Positions 23,400 to 35,780 of a stretch of 64,000 bases of DNA are shown here, piece after piece. The stretch comes from Podocnemis expansa. Taxonomy: Eukaryota; Chordata; Testudines; Podocnemididae. The stretch covers positions 90,650-154,649 of the forward strand of contig ML682234.1 in assembly GCA_007922195.1 (NCBI GenBank), read 5' to 3'. Position numbers and translations under genes: made by a program. Numbering within the stretch: the stretch's first letter is position 1; every line of letters starts with the position of its first letter. The notes below the pieces were generated by a model. That model did not search any database and was not told where the DNA came from. It was given only the letters and a program-made list of their open reading frames with translations.

Positions 23400-24400
23400 C
23401 TGTAGTAGTTCCTAACCTGCAGTGCTAAATGTAGTCTTTGTCCTCGAAATCAGTTACAACCCTTCCCAGCTGGGTATTGTCCAGAGGCTTTATCAGTGTA
23501 ATCTTTATTATACAAAACATTTATGAAGATAATGAATAGAAGAGAACCCAGAACAGATCCCTGCAGGATCCAACTCAGTATGAACGTCCAGCCTAACTGA
23601 GAACCTGTAGTAACCACTCTTAAAGTAAATGTTTTTCAAAGCAATGATTCACTCAGGATTAAAATAGGTTATTGCAGGCTATAGTTCTCTAGTTTGTGGA
23701 AAGGTCACGAGACAGAATTGAAAGCCCTTCAAAAGTCAAGATATATGGCATTCATTGTTTCTTCCTTATCTACCAGGCTGGTTTTCCTATCAAAGTAGCA
23801 AATTAGGTAGGTTTGATATGATTTGTTTGTGAAAAATCCATGTTCACTGGTTTTTATTACCTTATTATATTTTAGTGAATTGCAGATTAATATCTTGATT
23901 ATTTGCTGAGCGAGTATAGAAGCTAAATTGACTAATCTATAATTCCCTGGGATATTCATATTTCCCTCATTAAATATAGGTACTGTAATAGCTCTTTTCA
24001 ACTCCTCACAGATCTATTCCAGCCTCCATGAGTTCTCAGCTATAATTGCTAATTGCTCAGAGATCTGTTAATCCAGATTTTAAATAGCCTAGAATGTATA
24101 TCTTCAGTCCTGCCAACTTGAAGACAACCAACTTAATTAAGTATTGTTATTAGTTGTTCTCTACCTATTTTAGCCTCATCCTACCCAATTTACAATAGAA
24201 TTTACTATCTGAATCATCAGATCAATGCTCATTTCTTTTTATGGAAACCCAGACAGAACAAGACATTCAGTGCTTCAGCTATTGCTATGATTTAAGTTAT
24301 CATCTTTCCCTCTTCATTAAGTAATGGGCATACTCTGTCCTTGGTCTTCCTTTTGCTTCTAATTTCTCTACAGAGGCAATAATTGCTGTTCTTATTTCTC
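23400..24400 (-). mobile_element. CR1 LINE fragment with reverse transcriptase relic
   Basis: Minus-strand CR1 ORF2 sequence adjoining the 3' end of the second OR gene, in the same arrangement as the CR1 debris beside OR1. It contains the coding relic at 23729-24001. Confidence 0.7.
23729..24001 (-). pseudogene. CR1 reverse transcriptase, N-terminal motifs
   Basis: A 90-codon open stretch with the order of early reverse transcriptase motifs of CR1: KRAITVPIFNEGN (CR1-like KRA...PIFKKGN), PGNYRLVNLASI, HGFFTNKS, then a segment ending NAIYLDF, which leads to the first catalytic aspartate. The frame is broken beyond both ends. It is a relic of a retrotransposon polymerase. Confidence 0.8.
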
Positions 24401-24416
24401 AGCCATCTTCTATGAC

Positions 24417-25385
24417 TTAATCAAAAGCACAGTGTTTGTTAAAGGATGTGAGAAAATATTTTTTTTTCCCCATTGCTCTTTTCAGGGCATCCTTCATCTC
24501 TTTGTTCCTCAGGCTATAGATAAGAGGGTTCAACATGGGAATGACCAGCGTGTAAAACACAGAAGCCACTTTGTTCTGACGGTCTGTGTAGTTTGAACTG
24601 GGCTGCAAGTAAACAAAAATGCTAGTCCCATAGAAAATGCTGATGGCTGTGAGGTGGGAGGCACAGGTGTTGAAGGCTTTTTGCCTACCATCAGCAGAGC
24701 GAATCCTCAGGATGGTAAGAAGGATATAAGTGTAAGAGATCAGGATTAGCGGACAGGAGCCCAATGCAGTTACTGTAGCAGAAATGAAAATGAGGTTTTC
24801 ACTGAAGTTGGTGTCAGAGCAGGAGAGCTTGAGGAGCGGGGAGGTATCACAGAAAAAGTGATTGATGACATTGGAGTGGCAGAAAGACAAATAACTTATC
24901 AAAGTGGTGTGAATAATTGAGTTCAAGAAACTTACTGCATAGGCCCCAACTGCCATCTTGAGACAGAGTCTATAGGACATGATGGTCATATAGTGTAATG
25001 GATTACAGATGGCCACATAACGGTCATAGGCCATTAACCCCAAAAGAAGGCACTGAATGCATCCCAAAGCAATAAAGACATACATTTGCACAAAGCAACC
25101 GGCAAAGGAGATGGCTTTCTTCTCTAACAGGAAACTCTCCAAAGCTTTGGGGACAATATTAGAGGAACAGCAGATATCTACAAATGACAAGTTACTGAGA
25201 AAAAAGTACATGGGTGTGTGAAGTCTGGGGTCAATCCTGATCAACACGATCATCCCAAGATTCCCAGTAATACTGATAACATAGATAATTAGGAACACCA
25301 AGAAGATAGTAGGTAGCAACTGAGGAGAGTCTGTGAATGCCAGGAGGATAAAGTCTGACACAGACGTATAGTTGTCTAGAACCAT
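24417..25385 (-). CDS. Olfactory receptor, class II (family 5/8-like)
   Basis: A complete single-exon odorant receptor of 322 codons from the first ATG at 25385. The open frame extends upstream to 25427 without another ATG. That extension crosses the likely splice acceptor TTTCTACACAAG, which ends 11 nt before the ATG, so the shorter start is chosen. Motifs in order: N-glycosylation site NYT near the N terminus, [10 protein letters not shown] in TM1, [34 protein letters not shown] in the second extracellular loop, [10 protein letters not shown] and [12 protein letters not shown]. It is the closest relative of the receptor at 1571-2563 (long identical runs through TM2-TM3), with the same orientation and similar flanks, so the pair arose by tandem duplication. 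Ligand unknown. Confidence 0.95.
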   Translation of the reverse strand: MVLDNYTSVSDFILLAFTDSPQLLPTIFLVFLIIYVISITGNLGMIVLIRIDPRLHTPMYFFLSNLSFVDICCSSNIVPKALESFLLEKKAISFAGCFVQMYVFIALGCIQCLLLGLMAYDRYVAICNPLHYMTIMSYRLCLKMAVGAYAVSFLNSIIHTTLISYLSFCHSNVINHFFCDTSPLLKLSCSDTNFSENLIFISATVTALGSCPLILISYTYILLTILRIRSADGRQKAFNTCASHLTAISIFYGTSIFVYLQPSSNYTDRQNKVASVFYTLVIPMLNPLIYSLRNKEMKDALKRAMGKKKYFLTSFNKHCAFD

Positions 25386-25938
25386 TCTGTTCTGCACTTG
25401 TGTAGAAATAAAGCTTGATCCACACAAAAAGCACTGTAGAGCTTATGAGTGAGGTAAAAGAAGAACTCCTGGAAATCCTTATGTCATAGCAGTATATGGT
25501 GACAGTATCATCTTGTCCCTCAATGTGAATGTCAGTGCTTATTTTAGAAAAATGGAACAAGCTGTGAAGAAGCATGTTTATATGAGCCTTTCCCCTCAAT
25601 CTGCAGAGATAACATAATTAAAATAAAGTTTACAATAATTAAAATGGAAGCATTCTGGACCATAATACATAGAGTATGAATAATGTTTGTCATCTCTGAA
25701 AGCCATTAACAAATGAGTAAATAATACCTGATATTAAGGAAATGATTAAATCAAGGTTTTCTTGGGAGCTTAATTTTCTTCCTTACATGTTATATTACAC
25801 TAGTTAAACATGAAACAGGTAGAAACGTTCAATGATGATGAGAGAGTAAGAGTAAAATTGTTTGACAGCTAGTTGCAAAAGAGAAAAGACAGAACACAAA
25901 CAGCCTTCAAAGATCTAAAATTACTTCATCAGTGACAA
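25386..25938. other. OR2 5' flank
   Basis: No gene is seen. It aligns with the OR1 5' flank: 25611-25660 parallels 2785-2825. A non-coding first exon and promoter are expected upstream but cannot be identified. Confidence 0.5.
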
Positions 25939-25949
25939 GATAGTTTATT

Positions 25950-26436
25950 AAAACGAACAAGGAGTTTGGCACAGTGCTGGATTTCCCATTAGGCACTGTA
26001 GGCACAGTGTCTAGGGCCTCCAATTTTTTTAGGGCCTGCAAAGGAGGGAAAAAAATTACAAAGCAGAAAAAATAAGGAAAAATAAGGAAAATCCGGTGGT
26101 TTAGCATTAGAATAGTTTAAAGTGCATCATGTCAATTGACGTAATTCAATTGGCATTTACCCCTATTTTTGCAAATTTCGGAGTGAAAGTGCCTAAGGCC
26201 TACAAACACCAAAATCCAGCCCTGGTCTGGCAGCAATTAAAGGACTAACAAATTTATTTATCACATGAGCTTTTGTGGGAGAAAATCCCATGTCATCAGA
26301 CACTTCAAGCATCTAACAAAGTAGGATTTTTTTCACATAAAAATTCATGCAATAAATAAATTTGTTAGCCTTTTAAGTGCCACCAGACTCCTTCTTTGTT
26401 TTGCTGAATCAGTCTAACATGGCTACCCCTTTGGAG
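25950..26436. mobile_element. Penelope-like element tails as an inverted dimer, 11-bp TSD
   Basis: Bounded by the perfect 11-bp duplication GATAGTTTATT (25939-25949 and 26437-26447). The left part is a PLE tail on the minus strand. The right part, from about 26305, is a PLE tail on the plus strand ending CTAACATGGCTACCCCTTT. The two meet head to head near 26305-26312, and each contains the hammerhead-like block. A hAT MITE (25972-26224) sits in the left arm. Block A is uninterrupted at the matching site (about 3141-3160). Confidence 0.8.
25972..26224. mobile_element. hAT-type MITE, 253 bp
   Basis: Termini CAGTGCTGGATTT and AAAATCCAGCCCTG form an imperfect inverted repeat. The flanking 8-mers GTTTGGCA and GTCTGGCA differ at one base, as expected of an aged 8-bp hAT duplication. 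Non-coding. Nested in the PLE tail. Confidence 0.85.
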
Positions 26437-26447
26437 GATAGTTTATT

Positions 26448-28189
26448 GTTGATCTCAGAGTTTGGAGGAGGTGTCCCCTTCTGCACAGCTACTTTGCTGC
26501 ATCATGAGTCTCTGGCCATGGGGTGCAAGCTGGGGAGCCTGGCATGAAGCAAACTGTACACGAGGCAGTCAAGCTTCACTTCCCATGAGGTACTATGGCA
26601 GCTTGTCTTAGTCAAATAGTTTTTAGTTCTCAGTTGAAATATTTTCAATTTCAGGGGTTGGGTTTTCAAGCAGTCCAAAGGAGCGGCCTTTTGCAAAAAA
26701 TCTAATCAAATCATATAACCAAAATACAATGATCTTTAGAAAAACAGTATCACAGGAACATTTATTTTTTTCACCATCCTTTCTCTTGTTACTTGTAGCT
26801 TACCTTTCAGCTGTCTTTGTCCTTCACAGTTCTCTTATGATCCTAAAGAGGTGGGCTCCAGCTACAGACTTCAAATACCCAAATGATGAGATCCTAGGTG
26901 AAAGGAAATTGGAGAGTATTTAACTCCCTGATATTGAACTTGCAGAACTGGACAGTGGAAATAATATCCAGGAATCCTTAGGAGCCTGACTGGAAGGTTT
27001 ATTGTGTCCCATGAGCTTCTGGTTATTTAGTGCCCTTCTTTCAAAGTGTAGGACAGTCATTGGTGCCCACCTCCCATGAGCCACAGCATGAGTTTGACTA
27101 TTCACACAAATGTGGGAAAATATGCCTGAAGTCAAGATTTTTTTTTTACCCAGGAAAGAAAATTAAAACAAACAAACTATTGGTTCTCACAAGATGAAAA
27201 CCTTCAAATAATTTCAGAAAATCATAAATAACAAAGATATTTGTCACATTCTCACCCTTTTTTCAGTGCAGTTTGCAAACTACAAAAATGCACCTAATTG
27301 TACAAATCAATACAGTATTTCCAGCTGTAAACATACAAAAGTTATGAAGCTAGTCCCTCAGATCAAGATATTATCTTGAAAACAAATAGGTTTAAAATAT
27401 AATAAATTCTAAATTCTTTTTATTGAGCTTCTGGTTTTGAGCCATTAGGGTTCACCTTTTAAAGCTTTCCACTTCAACACTAAGGGCAAGAAAAGAAAAG
27501 AAAAGAAAAGAAAAGAAAAGAAAAGAAAAGAAAAGAAAAGAAAAGAAAAGAAAGCTGAATATCTTCCGTAAGAAATGATTCTCAAAGCTGAAGCTTTAAG
27601 AACTCATCATATCAGGGATTCCCAATATGATCTGAAGAGCTGACAATGCCGTGAGTTAATAATTTGACCATCTTTAAATACTCCATGATGGAGTTATTTT
27701 ACCATCAGTGAAGGGAAAGGGATATACCAAACTGAATACTGACAGGAACTCCCCACTCCTACATGGTATGCCCCCATCAATTACTTCCTCCTCACAATAT
27801 GGTGCCCCATCTTTCTTAACAGGGTTTTCAACATTCAGGCTCCCTGGCATGTCCCCTGTCTCTGTCTTTCTTCCACATTTCTTGTTAGTTGTCTCCCTCA
27901 TGCACCTGGCTCCCTTTCACTAATCCTATAATCCCTGCTCCAAACACTCATCCTGTTTCCCCTTGTTTCTACTCTAAATGCCACAGAGGAGTTTTTAAAC
28001 TGAGGACCAGGTGAAAGCTGAAATGGTGAAGGAGCACGTGGTTCAGAAAGAGACGCCCCTTAGGGGAGGAATTATTACAGGTGATACTCTATATCTTAGT
28101 AAGAAGGACAGGTTAAAAGTTGGTAAAGTACACATAAGAACTGAAAAGAACCAGTCAGATTAGAAACAGTCCAATTTCATTACATCATG
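26448..28189. other. Block B non-coding flank
   Basis: No gene is seen. It aligns in patches with 3150-4330 of block A. A (AAAAG)n microsatellite lies at 27487-27556. Confidence 0.55.
27487..27556. repeat. (AAAAG)n microsatellite
   Basis: About fourteen near-perfect AAAAG units. Confidence 0.95.
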
Positions 28190-28711
28190 AAAAGGTAGAC
28201 AACTAAATACTGACAGATGCTGTAATTCCTTGAGTGCAGGTGCTAGAAGTTTAGAAGCTAAAGATGGGTGAAACTGAGAAGCTAGCATTGAATAAACACA
28301 TTGACATAGTAGGCATCATAGAAACTTGTTGGAATGATGATAACCAATGAGACACAATCATACAAGGATAAATAGTATATAGGAATGACAGAATAGGTTG
28401 CACTGGTGGAGAAATGACACTGTAAAGGAAAGCATTAAGTCAAGTATAGTAAAAATCTTACAGAAATCAAACTGTGACATAGAATCTCTGTGAATAGAAA
28501 TTCCATACTTGCACAATAAGAGTATAGCACTAGGAATATACTACTGATCGCTTGGCCAGGATGGTGGTGATGACTGTGAAATCCTCTGGAGATTAGAGGA
28601 ACTACCAAAAAAAATCCAGTAATAATGTGGGATTTTAAGTATCCCCTTATTGGCTGAGTACATGCCATCTCAGGATGATATGCAGAGATAAAATTTCTAG
28701 ACACCATAAAT

Positions 28712-29025
28712 CAGGGGTTCTCAACCCCTTCAGTGTAGGCTGCCAACCATCCGTGCTCCTCACAACTGCAAAAGAAAAATTCTGTCAGAGGCAAATTTGG
28801 TGGTGGTAGACTTGAAAAGCAGCCCTCCCCACTGCACAGACCAGCCACTCTGGTGAGTTTTGGCAGCAATGCTTCAATTAGCAAACTCTTAAAGAGGCAA
28901 TGGCAGCAGCTCCGAAAGTAACAACAGCCTTTTCGTGGTGGGGCAACTTGGTGGCAGACTGATTTCAGCCGCTATGCCATGACACACTTTTGTGTTGTAA
29001 CACAGTGGTTGGTTGAAACCCACTG
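28712..29025. mobile_element. hAT-type MITE, 314 bp, perfect 8-bp TSD
   Basis: Starts CAGGGGTTCTCAACC and ends GGTTGAAACCCACTG, flanked by CCATAAAT at 28704-28711 and 29026-29033. Block A has a single CCATAAAT at 6613-6620 with no insertion, so the empty site is directly visible. Non-coding. Confidence 0.93.
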
Positions 29026-30012
29026 CCATAAATAATTTGTTTTTGGAGTAGCTAGTCCTGGAACTTGCTAGGCAATTCTTGATTTAGTGATAAGTAGAGA
29101 AAAGAACCTGGTCAAAGAGGTGAGTGTAGCTGAACCACTCAGTTACAGCAACCATAACAATTAAATTTAACATCCTTGAAAGGGGAAAAATCACTAAAGA
29201 AAACCACCACAATAACATTTACCTTAAAAAGAAGGCTATTGAGTAAAAATAAGGAAGCTGGTTAAATGTGGAATAACTGGAAAAGTGAAGTGACTGCAAG
29301 CCACATGGATGCTTTTAAAAACTGGCATAATAGAGGCTCAGATTAAATGTATATCCCACATCTCATCCTGCCAAAAAACTGTAAGAGGACAAAAAAAGTA
29401 AACATGGCTAAAGAACAGAGTAGTAGTGAAAGACCCCCCCAAAAAAGAAAAAAAACACCTTTACATATTGTAAGGCAAATCCAGTTGAGGAAAATCTAAA
29501 GAAACAATAATTTTTCCAAGTATAAAAACAGAATTAAGTAGGCTAAACACAAATGTGAAGAGCAACTAACAAAAGATGCAAAAACTAGAAGCCCTTTTTT
29601 TAGTACATCAGAACTGGTCAGCCTGCCCAAGAGTTTAGGTCACTGCATGATCAAGGTGCTAAAGGAGCATGCAAGGAAGACAATGCCATTGCTGAGAAAC
29701 TAAATGACTTCCTTGCATCTGTCTTTACTGAAGAAGATATGAGAGAGACACCAATATCTGAGCTTTTTTTTTTTTTTTTTTTTTTTTTTTAGATTACAAA
29801 TCAGAGGAACAATCCCAGACTGAGATGTCAGTAAAGGAAGTTATGGAACAAAATGATAAATTGAATTATAATCAATTACAAGAACCAGATGGTATTCACC
29901 TAAGACTTCTAAAGGAATTCAGATATAAAATTTCAGAGCTACTAATTGTGGTATGTAGTCGACTGCTTAAATCAGCCTATGTATAAGATGACTTGAGGAT
30001 AGCTGATATAAC

Positions 30013-30249
30013 ATGGATATTTCAAAAAACTCATCAGAGGCAATTAGAAGCAGGAAAGCAGAAACCCAATTGGTTGAAAATACAGGAAAGAACAGAATTA
30101 TCAGACACATTGATGAACATGGTATGTTGAGAAAGGATAAAGTGTACTTGGACTGTTGGAAAACCTTAGAGAAGGTCGTTCACCAAAGATGTTTAAGCAA
30201 AGAGCTGCTATGGATAAGAGAGAAGGTCCTCTCCTGGATCAGTAACTGA
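30013..30249 (+). pseudogene. CR1 reverse transcriptase, central relic
   Basis: A 78-codon open stretch that includes KVYLDCWKTLEKVVHQR (a decayed version of the CR1 YLDFSKAFDTVPHN motif) and ends REKVLSWISN. Sequence after it, to about 30420, continues with recognisable reverse transcriptase codons in shifted frames. Non-functional. Confidence 0.7.
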
Positions 30250-31380
30250 TTAAAAGATAGAAAACAAAGGATAAGAACAAAAGGTCAGTTTTCAGAATGG
30301 AGGGAAGTATGTAGTGCCCTTACTCCCAAGGATTTGTACTGGAACCAGTGCTGTTCAATATATTCATAAAGGAGCTTGAAAAAGATATAAACAATGAAAT
30401 AACAAAGTTTTCCTATGATGCAAAATTACCCAAAATAGTTAAATCCAAAACTGACGGCAAAGAGCTCTAACAGGGTCTCACCAAATAGCATATGAAATTT
30501 AATGTTGATAAATGCATAGCAATGCACACTGGAAAAAGATGGATCCAAGTTAACTGTTGTCACTCAAAAAAGGATCTTGGATTCATCGTGAGCATTCTCT
30601 GAAAAGGGCTGCTCAGTGTGTAGTGGCAATCAAAGAAAAAAGAATACTATTAAGAGCCATAAGGAAAGGGGTAGATAGTAAAACAGAAATATCATGATGC
30701 CACTATGTAAATCCCAGTAGACCCCCACCATGAGTACTGTGTGCAGGTTTTGTCTCCCAGGGAAAAAAAAAAAAAGAGAAAGAGAGAGAGAATTGGAAAA
30801 TAGAAAAGGACACCAAATATGATTTGGAGCATGGAGTAGCTTCATATGAGAAGAAACTAAAAAGACTGTTGCTGTTCAGTTTTGAGAAGTGACAACTAAG
30901 CAGTGATATAAAAAAAGGTCTCTACAAATAATGAATTGTGTGGAAAAAGTGAATAAGTGTTACACTTTGCATAACACAAGAATCAGAATCACCCAATGAA
31001 TTTAACAGGCAGCAGTTTTTACAAAAAATAACTACAAGAACTTAGTTCTTCATTCCACCTGTGGAACTTGTTGTTAGGAGAAGTTTGTGAAGGCCACAAT
31101 AAAACAAGCCTCAGAAAAAAGAATTAGATAAATTAATGGAAGAGAGGTCCACCAATGACAATTAGCCAATATGGTCAGAGATGCAATCTCATGCTTTAGA
31201 TTTTCCTAACCCTCTGACTTCTAGAAGCTGGGACTGGATGACATAGGATGGAATAAATGAAAACTGCCCTCTTTCATTCATTCCCTCTGAAGCAGCTGGC
31301 ATCCACAACTACCAGAAGACAGAATACTGAGCTTGCTGGGTAATTGGAGTGACCCAGTATGCCCTTCTTTTGTTTCTCAC

Positions 31381-32030
31381 TCATTGGGTCATGTACCACA
31401 GAAGGGTGTTATGAATATACATTTTTCAATGTATAATATACTATATAAGTGATACAGACTTTTAAGTTTCAAGGCTGGTAAAAGAGGCACTACACTAAAA
31501 ATCCTGTGCAGTACATAATATATGAAGAAACACAAGTGCAACCTTCCCTTATGTTAAACTGCCTTACCAATGTGTTTAAAAACATCTGAAGATTCCACTT
31601 CTATCATGAGAGAAGATCATTTATTCCCTCATTTATTAGCCAACTGAATACAAAAAATACATTGAAATCAATGGAACTGCTCATCCACTTAGACTGAGTA
31701 AACATGCCAGGGTACATTTCTGTTTCAGAATCTTAAAACCTAACGTGTTTGGGAGTGTAAGAGAGAGAGAAAGTAGTAAATGATTTTAAAACAAACTTAA
31801 CAAGACAAATTAGAAGAAAATGAGAGACAAAGATCTCTAGTTAGTTTAAATCTAAGTTATTCCTGTGAAATCAATGGAACTACATATATTAAGGAGGATT
31901 GATAATCTGTTCCAATTATTTTAAAACAATCAGTGGGTGTGAAACAAACTCAGAGATGCTGTTTTGGAAGGGTACCCTTATAGTCCCCCATAACATTGCT
32001 GGTTGCCATTGTGAAAATCATGCTGCTTCG
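31381..32030. other. Block B non-coding flank
   Basis: No gene is seen. 31855-32020 aligns with 10640-10830 of block A up to the Tigger insertion point. Confidence 0.55.
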
Positions 32031-32032
32031 TA

Positions 32033-34484
32033 TCTGTTTACTTAGTGACCTACTCGTTTAGTGACCCCTTGGAGTTATGACCAGCTCTCTGACGAGTTGG
32101 TATTATGGCGATGTATGAGAACTCACATCAACTCTCTCAGATTCATCTCGTTCCCGCAGTCAGAACTAGCATTTTTCGTCTATGTATTTTTACTTTATTG
32201 TGCACCCCAAAGTACAAGATGTCGGCGAAAAGGAAGAGCATGACTTCACCCGGAGAAAGCGCCAAGAAACAAAGGAAGGCTATCGATCTTGAGACAAAAA
32301 TGAAGATAATAAACGAATATGAAGCTGGTAACAAAGTTAAAGCGATAGCACGTGACTTGGAGCTGGAGCATTCAACTGTATCAATGATCTTGAAGGATAA
32401 AGATCGAGTGAAAGAAGCAGTAAAATCATCAAAAGGATATAAAGCCATAATAACTAGGCAGCAGAAAGGCCTCATTCACAAAATGGAAAAATTACTGGCG
32501 ATATGGTTTGACGACCAGATACAAAAAAGAATGCCAATGAGCCTTTTAATAATTCAAGCAAAGGCACGCAGTATCTTTGAAATGTTGAAAGCGCGCAAAA
32601 ATGAAGAGAGTCAACAGAAACATTTACGGCAAGTCATGGATGGTTTCAACATTTTCGTCGGAGATTCAGCCTTCATAATTGAAGTATCAGTGGTGAGGCG
32701 GCAAGCGTGGACATAGAAGCATCAGAAAGATTTGTGGATGAATTTGACGAAATGATCGAGAAAGGCGGGTATCGTCCGGAACAGATCTTTAATGCAGACG
32801 AAACCGGACTATTTTGGAAAAAATACCCAAAAGATCCTACATACACAAAGAGGCTAAAGCAATGCCCGGTTTCAAGGCTTTTAAGGACAGGGTCACGTTG
32901 TTGTTGGGAGGAAATGTCGCTGGATTTCAGTTAAAACCTTTTCTCATCTATCGTTCTGCAAACCCACGTGCACTGAAGCAGGTTAGTAAGCACACGCTGC
33001 CCGTTTACTATCGTTCAAATAACAAAGCATGGATGACGCAACCTTTATTTGAGGACTGGTTCATGAACTGCTTCATACCCTCGGTCAAGCATTACTGTCT
33101 GGAAAACGGTGTTCCCTTTAAAATTATCCTCCTACTTGATAACGCCCCAGGCCACCCCCAGCATCTTGATGATCTACCATGATGTAAAGGTCGTGTATCT
33201 GCCTAAAAACACAACTGCTGTGTTACAACCAATGGACCAGGGGGCTATCTCTATGTTTAAAGCGCTATATTTGCGCGCAACGTTTTCCAAAGCGGTAGCA
33301 GCAACAGAAAATGGTGAAGTAACCCTGCGCGATTTTTGGAAATCATATAATATTTTACACTGCATAAAGAACATTGAATCAGCTTGGGTGGGAGTGAGAG
33401 AAAAGTGCATGCAAGGCATATGGAAAAAATGTCTGAAATGTTTTGTAAATAATTTCAAAGGGTTTGAGAAAGACAAACATATTGATGTCATAAATAAAAA
33501 AAATGTGGAACTTGCTAATGTGCTTAATTTAGATGTTGAAGTGGAAGATATTGAAGAATTAGTGGAATATGTCGAGGGAGAGCTAACTAACGAAGATTTA
33601 ATAGAGTTGGAAGCGCAGCAGCACTTGAAAGAGGAGGAAGAAGACGAGGAAAGAGTCGAAGAAGTACAAAAGAAGTTCACTGTAAAGGGGTTAGCTGATG
33701 TCTTCTCCAAAGTGAATGTAGCGATGTTAGAACTAGAGAGTATGGACCCGAATGTTGAATGGTTCACGAAAGTGGAACGACAAATGAATGAAATTTTACG
33801 ATGCTATCGTGAAATTTATGAAGGAAAAAAAGAAAATTACAACGCAGACCACACTAACGAGATACTTCTCTAAAGTTCCATCCAGGACCCCTACCCCTAC
33901 CCTTACAAGTCCTTCCATTTCCTTGCCATCATCTCCCTTACCAGGGCCTTCTACAGCTCCTGATAACCCTGCTGATCTCTCCGACGATGACATTGATGAC
34001 CCCCCTGCTGCTGAACCACACTTTGAAGGATTTGATGAGTAAAAATGTCAATGTAATCTGAATGTTTATTTTCATATTTCTTTGGTACATCATTTTTATA
34101 ATTTTTGCTGATTGCATTTTTATGTTCTGTAATGCAGTATGTAAGGAGTTATGCCAATAAAACAAAGTTATCACGATGGAGTTTATTTTAGGCCTTTTCT
34201 TTACAGTACTATTCAAAATATTAAAAACGATTATCTGTATTTACAGTACACTATGCAAACTAAGTTCAGTACATTAGAGCTTAAAACATTTAAAATATAT
34301 ATTAAAAATGTTATAAATGATGCAAAGGTGACATTAAAACTATCTACAGATGGTTGAAAAACCCACTACCAGTAAAGTACATTATGCCTGAAATACCGGT
34401 AAGGGCTGCTCCTCGTTTAGTGACCAATTCATTTATCAGCTGGGTTTCAGGAACGGAACCCGGTCACTAAGTGAGGACTACCTG
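32033..34484 (+). mobile_element. Tigger (Tc1/mariner, pogo group) DNA transposon, near full length
   Basis: A 2.45-kb element with TA at both edges (32031-32032, 34485-34486). The right terminus ends GTGAGGACTACCTG. The left terminus is shortened but retains ACTTAGTGACC. It encodes a single broken transposase. The block A sequence equivalent to its flanks is continuous (about 10830-10870), so it landed after the A/B duplication. Confidence 0.9.
32219..34042 (+). pseudogene. Tigger transposase, frameshifted
   Basis: The cut-and-paste transposase of a Tigger element, homologous to the CENP-B/Jerky/TIGD group. It starts MSAKRKSMTSPGESAKKQRK with a psq/CENP-B-type helix-turn-helix (residues ~20-70, including NKVKAIARDLELEHSTVSMI). 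The DDE-1 domain follows, with NADETGLFWKK (first Asp), LLLDNAPGHP (second Asp) and NTTAVLQPMDQGAI (third Asp), so all three catalytic acidic residues remain. The C terminus is acidic and ends HFEGFDE. The reading frame changes near 32700, 32850, 33160 and 33790, so no complete protein can be made. Each shift lies between well-preserved domains, which suggests a fairly recent death. The start at 32219 is the first ATG before the conserved KRK region. Confidence 0.9.
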
Positions 34485-34486
34485 TA

Positions 34487-35780
34487 CTACAAAAAATATG
34501 AAAAAAATCAGAGAAACGGAAGCACAACAGTACTAAGATTAATCTTCAGTTTCTCCTCTAAAGCCAGAGGCATTTTTCTACCTGACACAGCATATATTCT
34601 ACAAGGGACTTCAGGATTAAATCTTTCTTGCATTGCTCCTGATTCTTGACTTTTTTTTTTTTTTTTGGCACAAATACATGTGACATTGAATTGTACGAGA
34701 TGCAAAAGATGATTTGCATCTGAGATGCAAGCGGAGATTTTACCAGTTTTGCCTGGGGAAGATCACTTAGTTCTTTGCATAAAATCTTCATTAAACTTCC
34801 TTCTGTGTGTCTCAGTTATGGAGCCATGGAGTTATGTTCATACTCGAAAAAGATGACTGCTGGATCTTACCCAAGCCAAAGCCTTGATCAATTTGCTTGT
34901 GGAAACAAAGGAGCTATTTATGTTACTCACAAATATACTCCCATTCAAGAGCTCCACAGGAGTGTTTACCTTACCATGTTTTACAATTTTGTAGAATCTG
35001 ATCCCTGAGGAGCCTCAAGGTCCAAAACAAAGACAATGCAAAGAGCTAACCATTCAGATTATTCTGTTCTTCCTAGAGTAAATATTTCACCTGAGACTCA
35101 TTCAGTGAGTGTTTTCCAGTTGGGATTGAGTGCTTGTTTTTCAGGTTGTTTATTTCATAAGAATTGAAATGAGGAGATACAGATGCAGCAACTGATTTTT
35201 CCCTTCTGTTTTCTTGGCCTAATGGTCAGATGATATGTTGTGTCTACAGAAAAGTCGAGAAGACTAGCCCTTAGTCATGGTTTCCCCCTGTAAAAGCAGA
35301 GATAATATACTTTCTCATGCTTAAAGCAGTGTTGTGAGGCAGTCCCCGCATGGTCAAGCATGAGCTTTTTTTTGGCAACCCTTATGAATATTTGTACATA
35401 GCAATGCCAGGTTCTAGTCAAACCTCTTCTACTGAGTAGTGACATCTTTCTTTTTCCTTTCTATGCACCATTTTCTTCATCTCACAATCTGAGAAACTGA
35501 ATGATCCTTGACCCTAAAATACATTTTAGATAAAGGCACTGTCAATTCAGTGCCTTTTAAACAATGTTAGAATTAAGTCTGAATAAAGAGAGTTGATCAA
35601 ACTGCAGAATTTCCACTCCCAGGGAAATTCCAGTATTTGTGTTTAACTGAAATCAGGACAAAACATCATAATATATGAATTTCCCATAGAAAGAAGTTCC
35701 TGACAATATCAATTCAGAAATGCCAAAACATTTAATTTCACTTGAGTTTAAAATTAAATGGCATTTGTCCAGGCCACTAT
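34487..35780. other. Block B non-coding flank
   Basis: No gene is seen. 34720-35010 aligns with 11090-11400 of block A and 55200-55510 of block C. 35385-35550 aligns with 13510-13700. A 16-base T run lies near 34652. Confidence 0.6.

Larger units (their letters stand above)
28190..31380 (+). mobile_element. CR1 LINE, plus strand, orthologous copy in block B
   Basis: The long, decayed CR1 corresponding to the 6120-10160 copy. Recognisable parts are an endonuclease-like region around 28290-28640, reverse transcriptase C-terminal remnants at 30013-30420 and the 3' UTR at 31200-31380. A hAT MITE is inserted at 28712-29025, and a poly-T run lies at 29764-29790. Confidence 0.8.
24200..35780. repeat. 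Segmental duplication block B (OR2 unit)
   Basis: The paralogous counterpart of block A, offset by roughly 22.8-23.3 kb in the OR region. Insertions private to B are the PLE dimer with its hAT MITE (25.9-26.4 kb), the hAT MITE at 28.7-29.0 kb, the Tigger element (32.0-34.5 kb) and the Harbinger element at 35.8-36.9 kb. Edges are estimates. Confidence 0.7.

Noticed and set aside
33174..33767. A 197-codon Ser-rich frame opposite the Tigger transposase
   Set aside because: An antisense shadow of the transposase acidic region.
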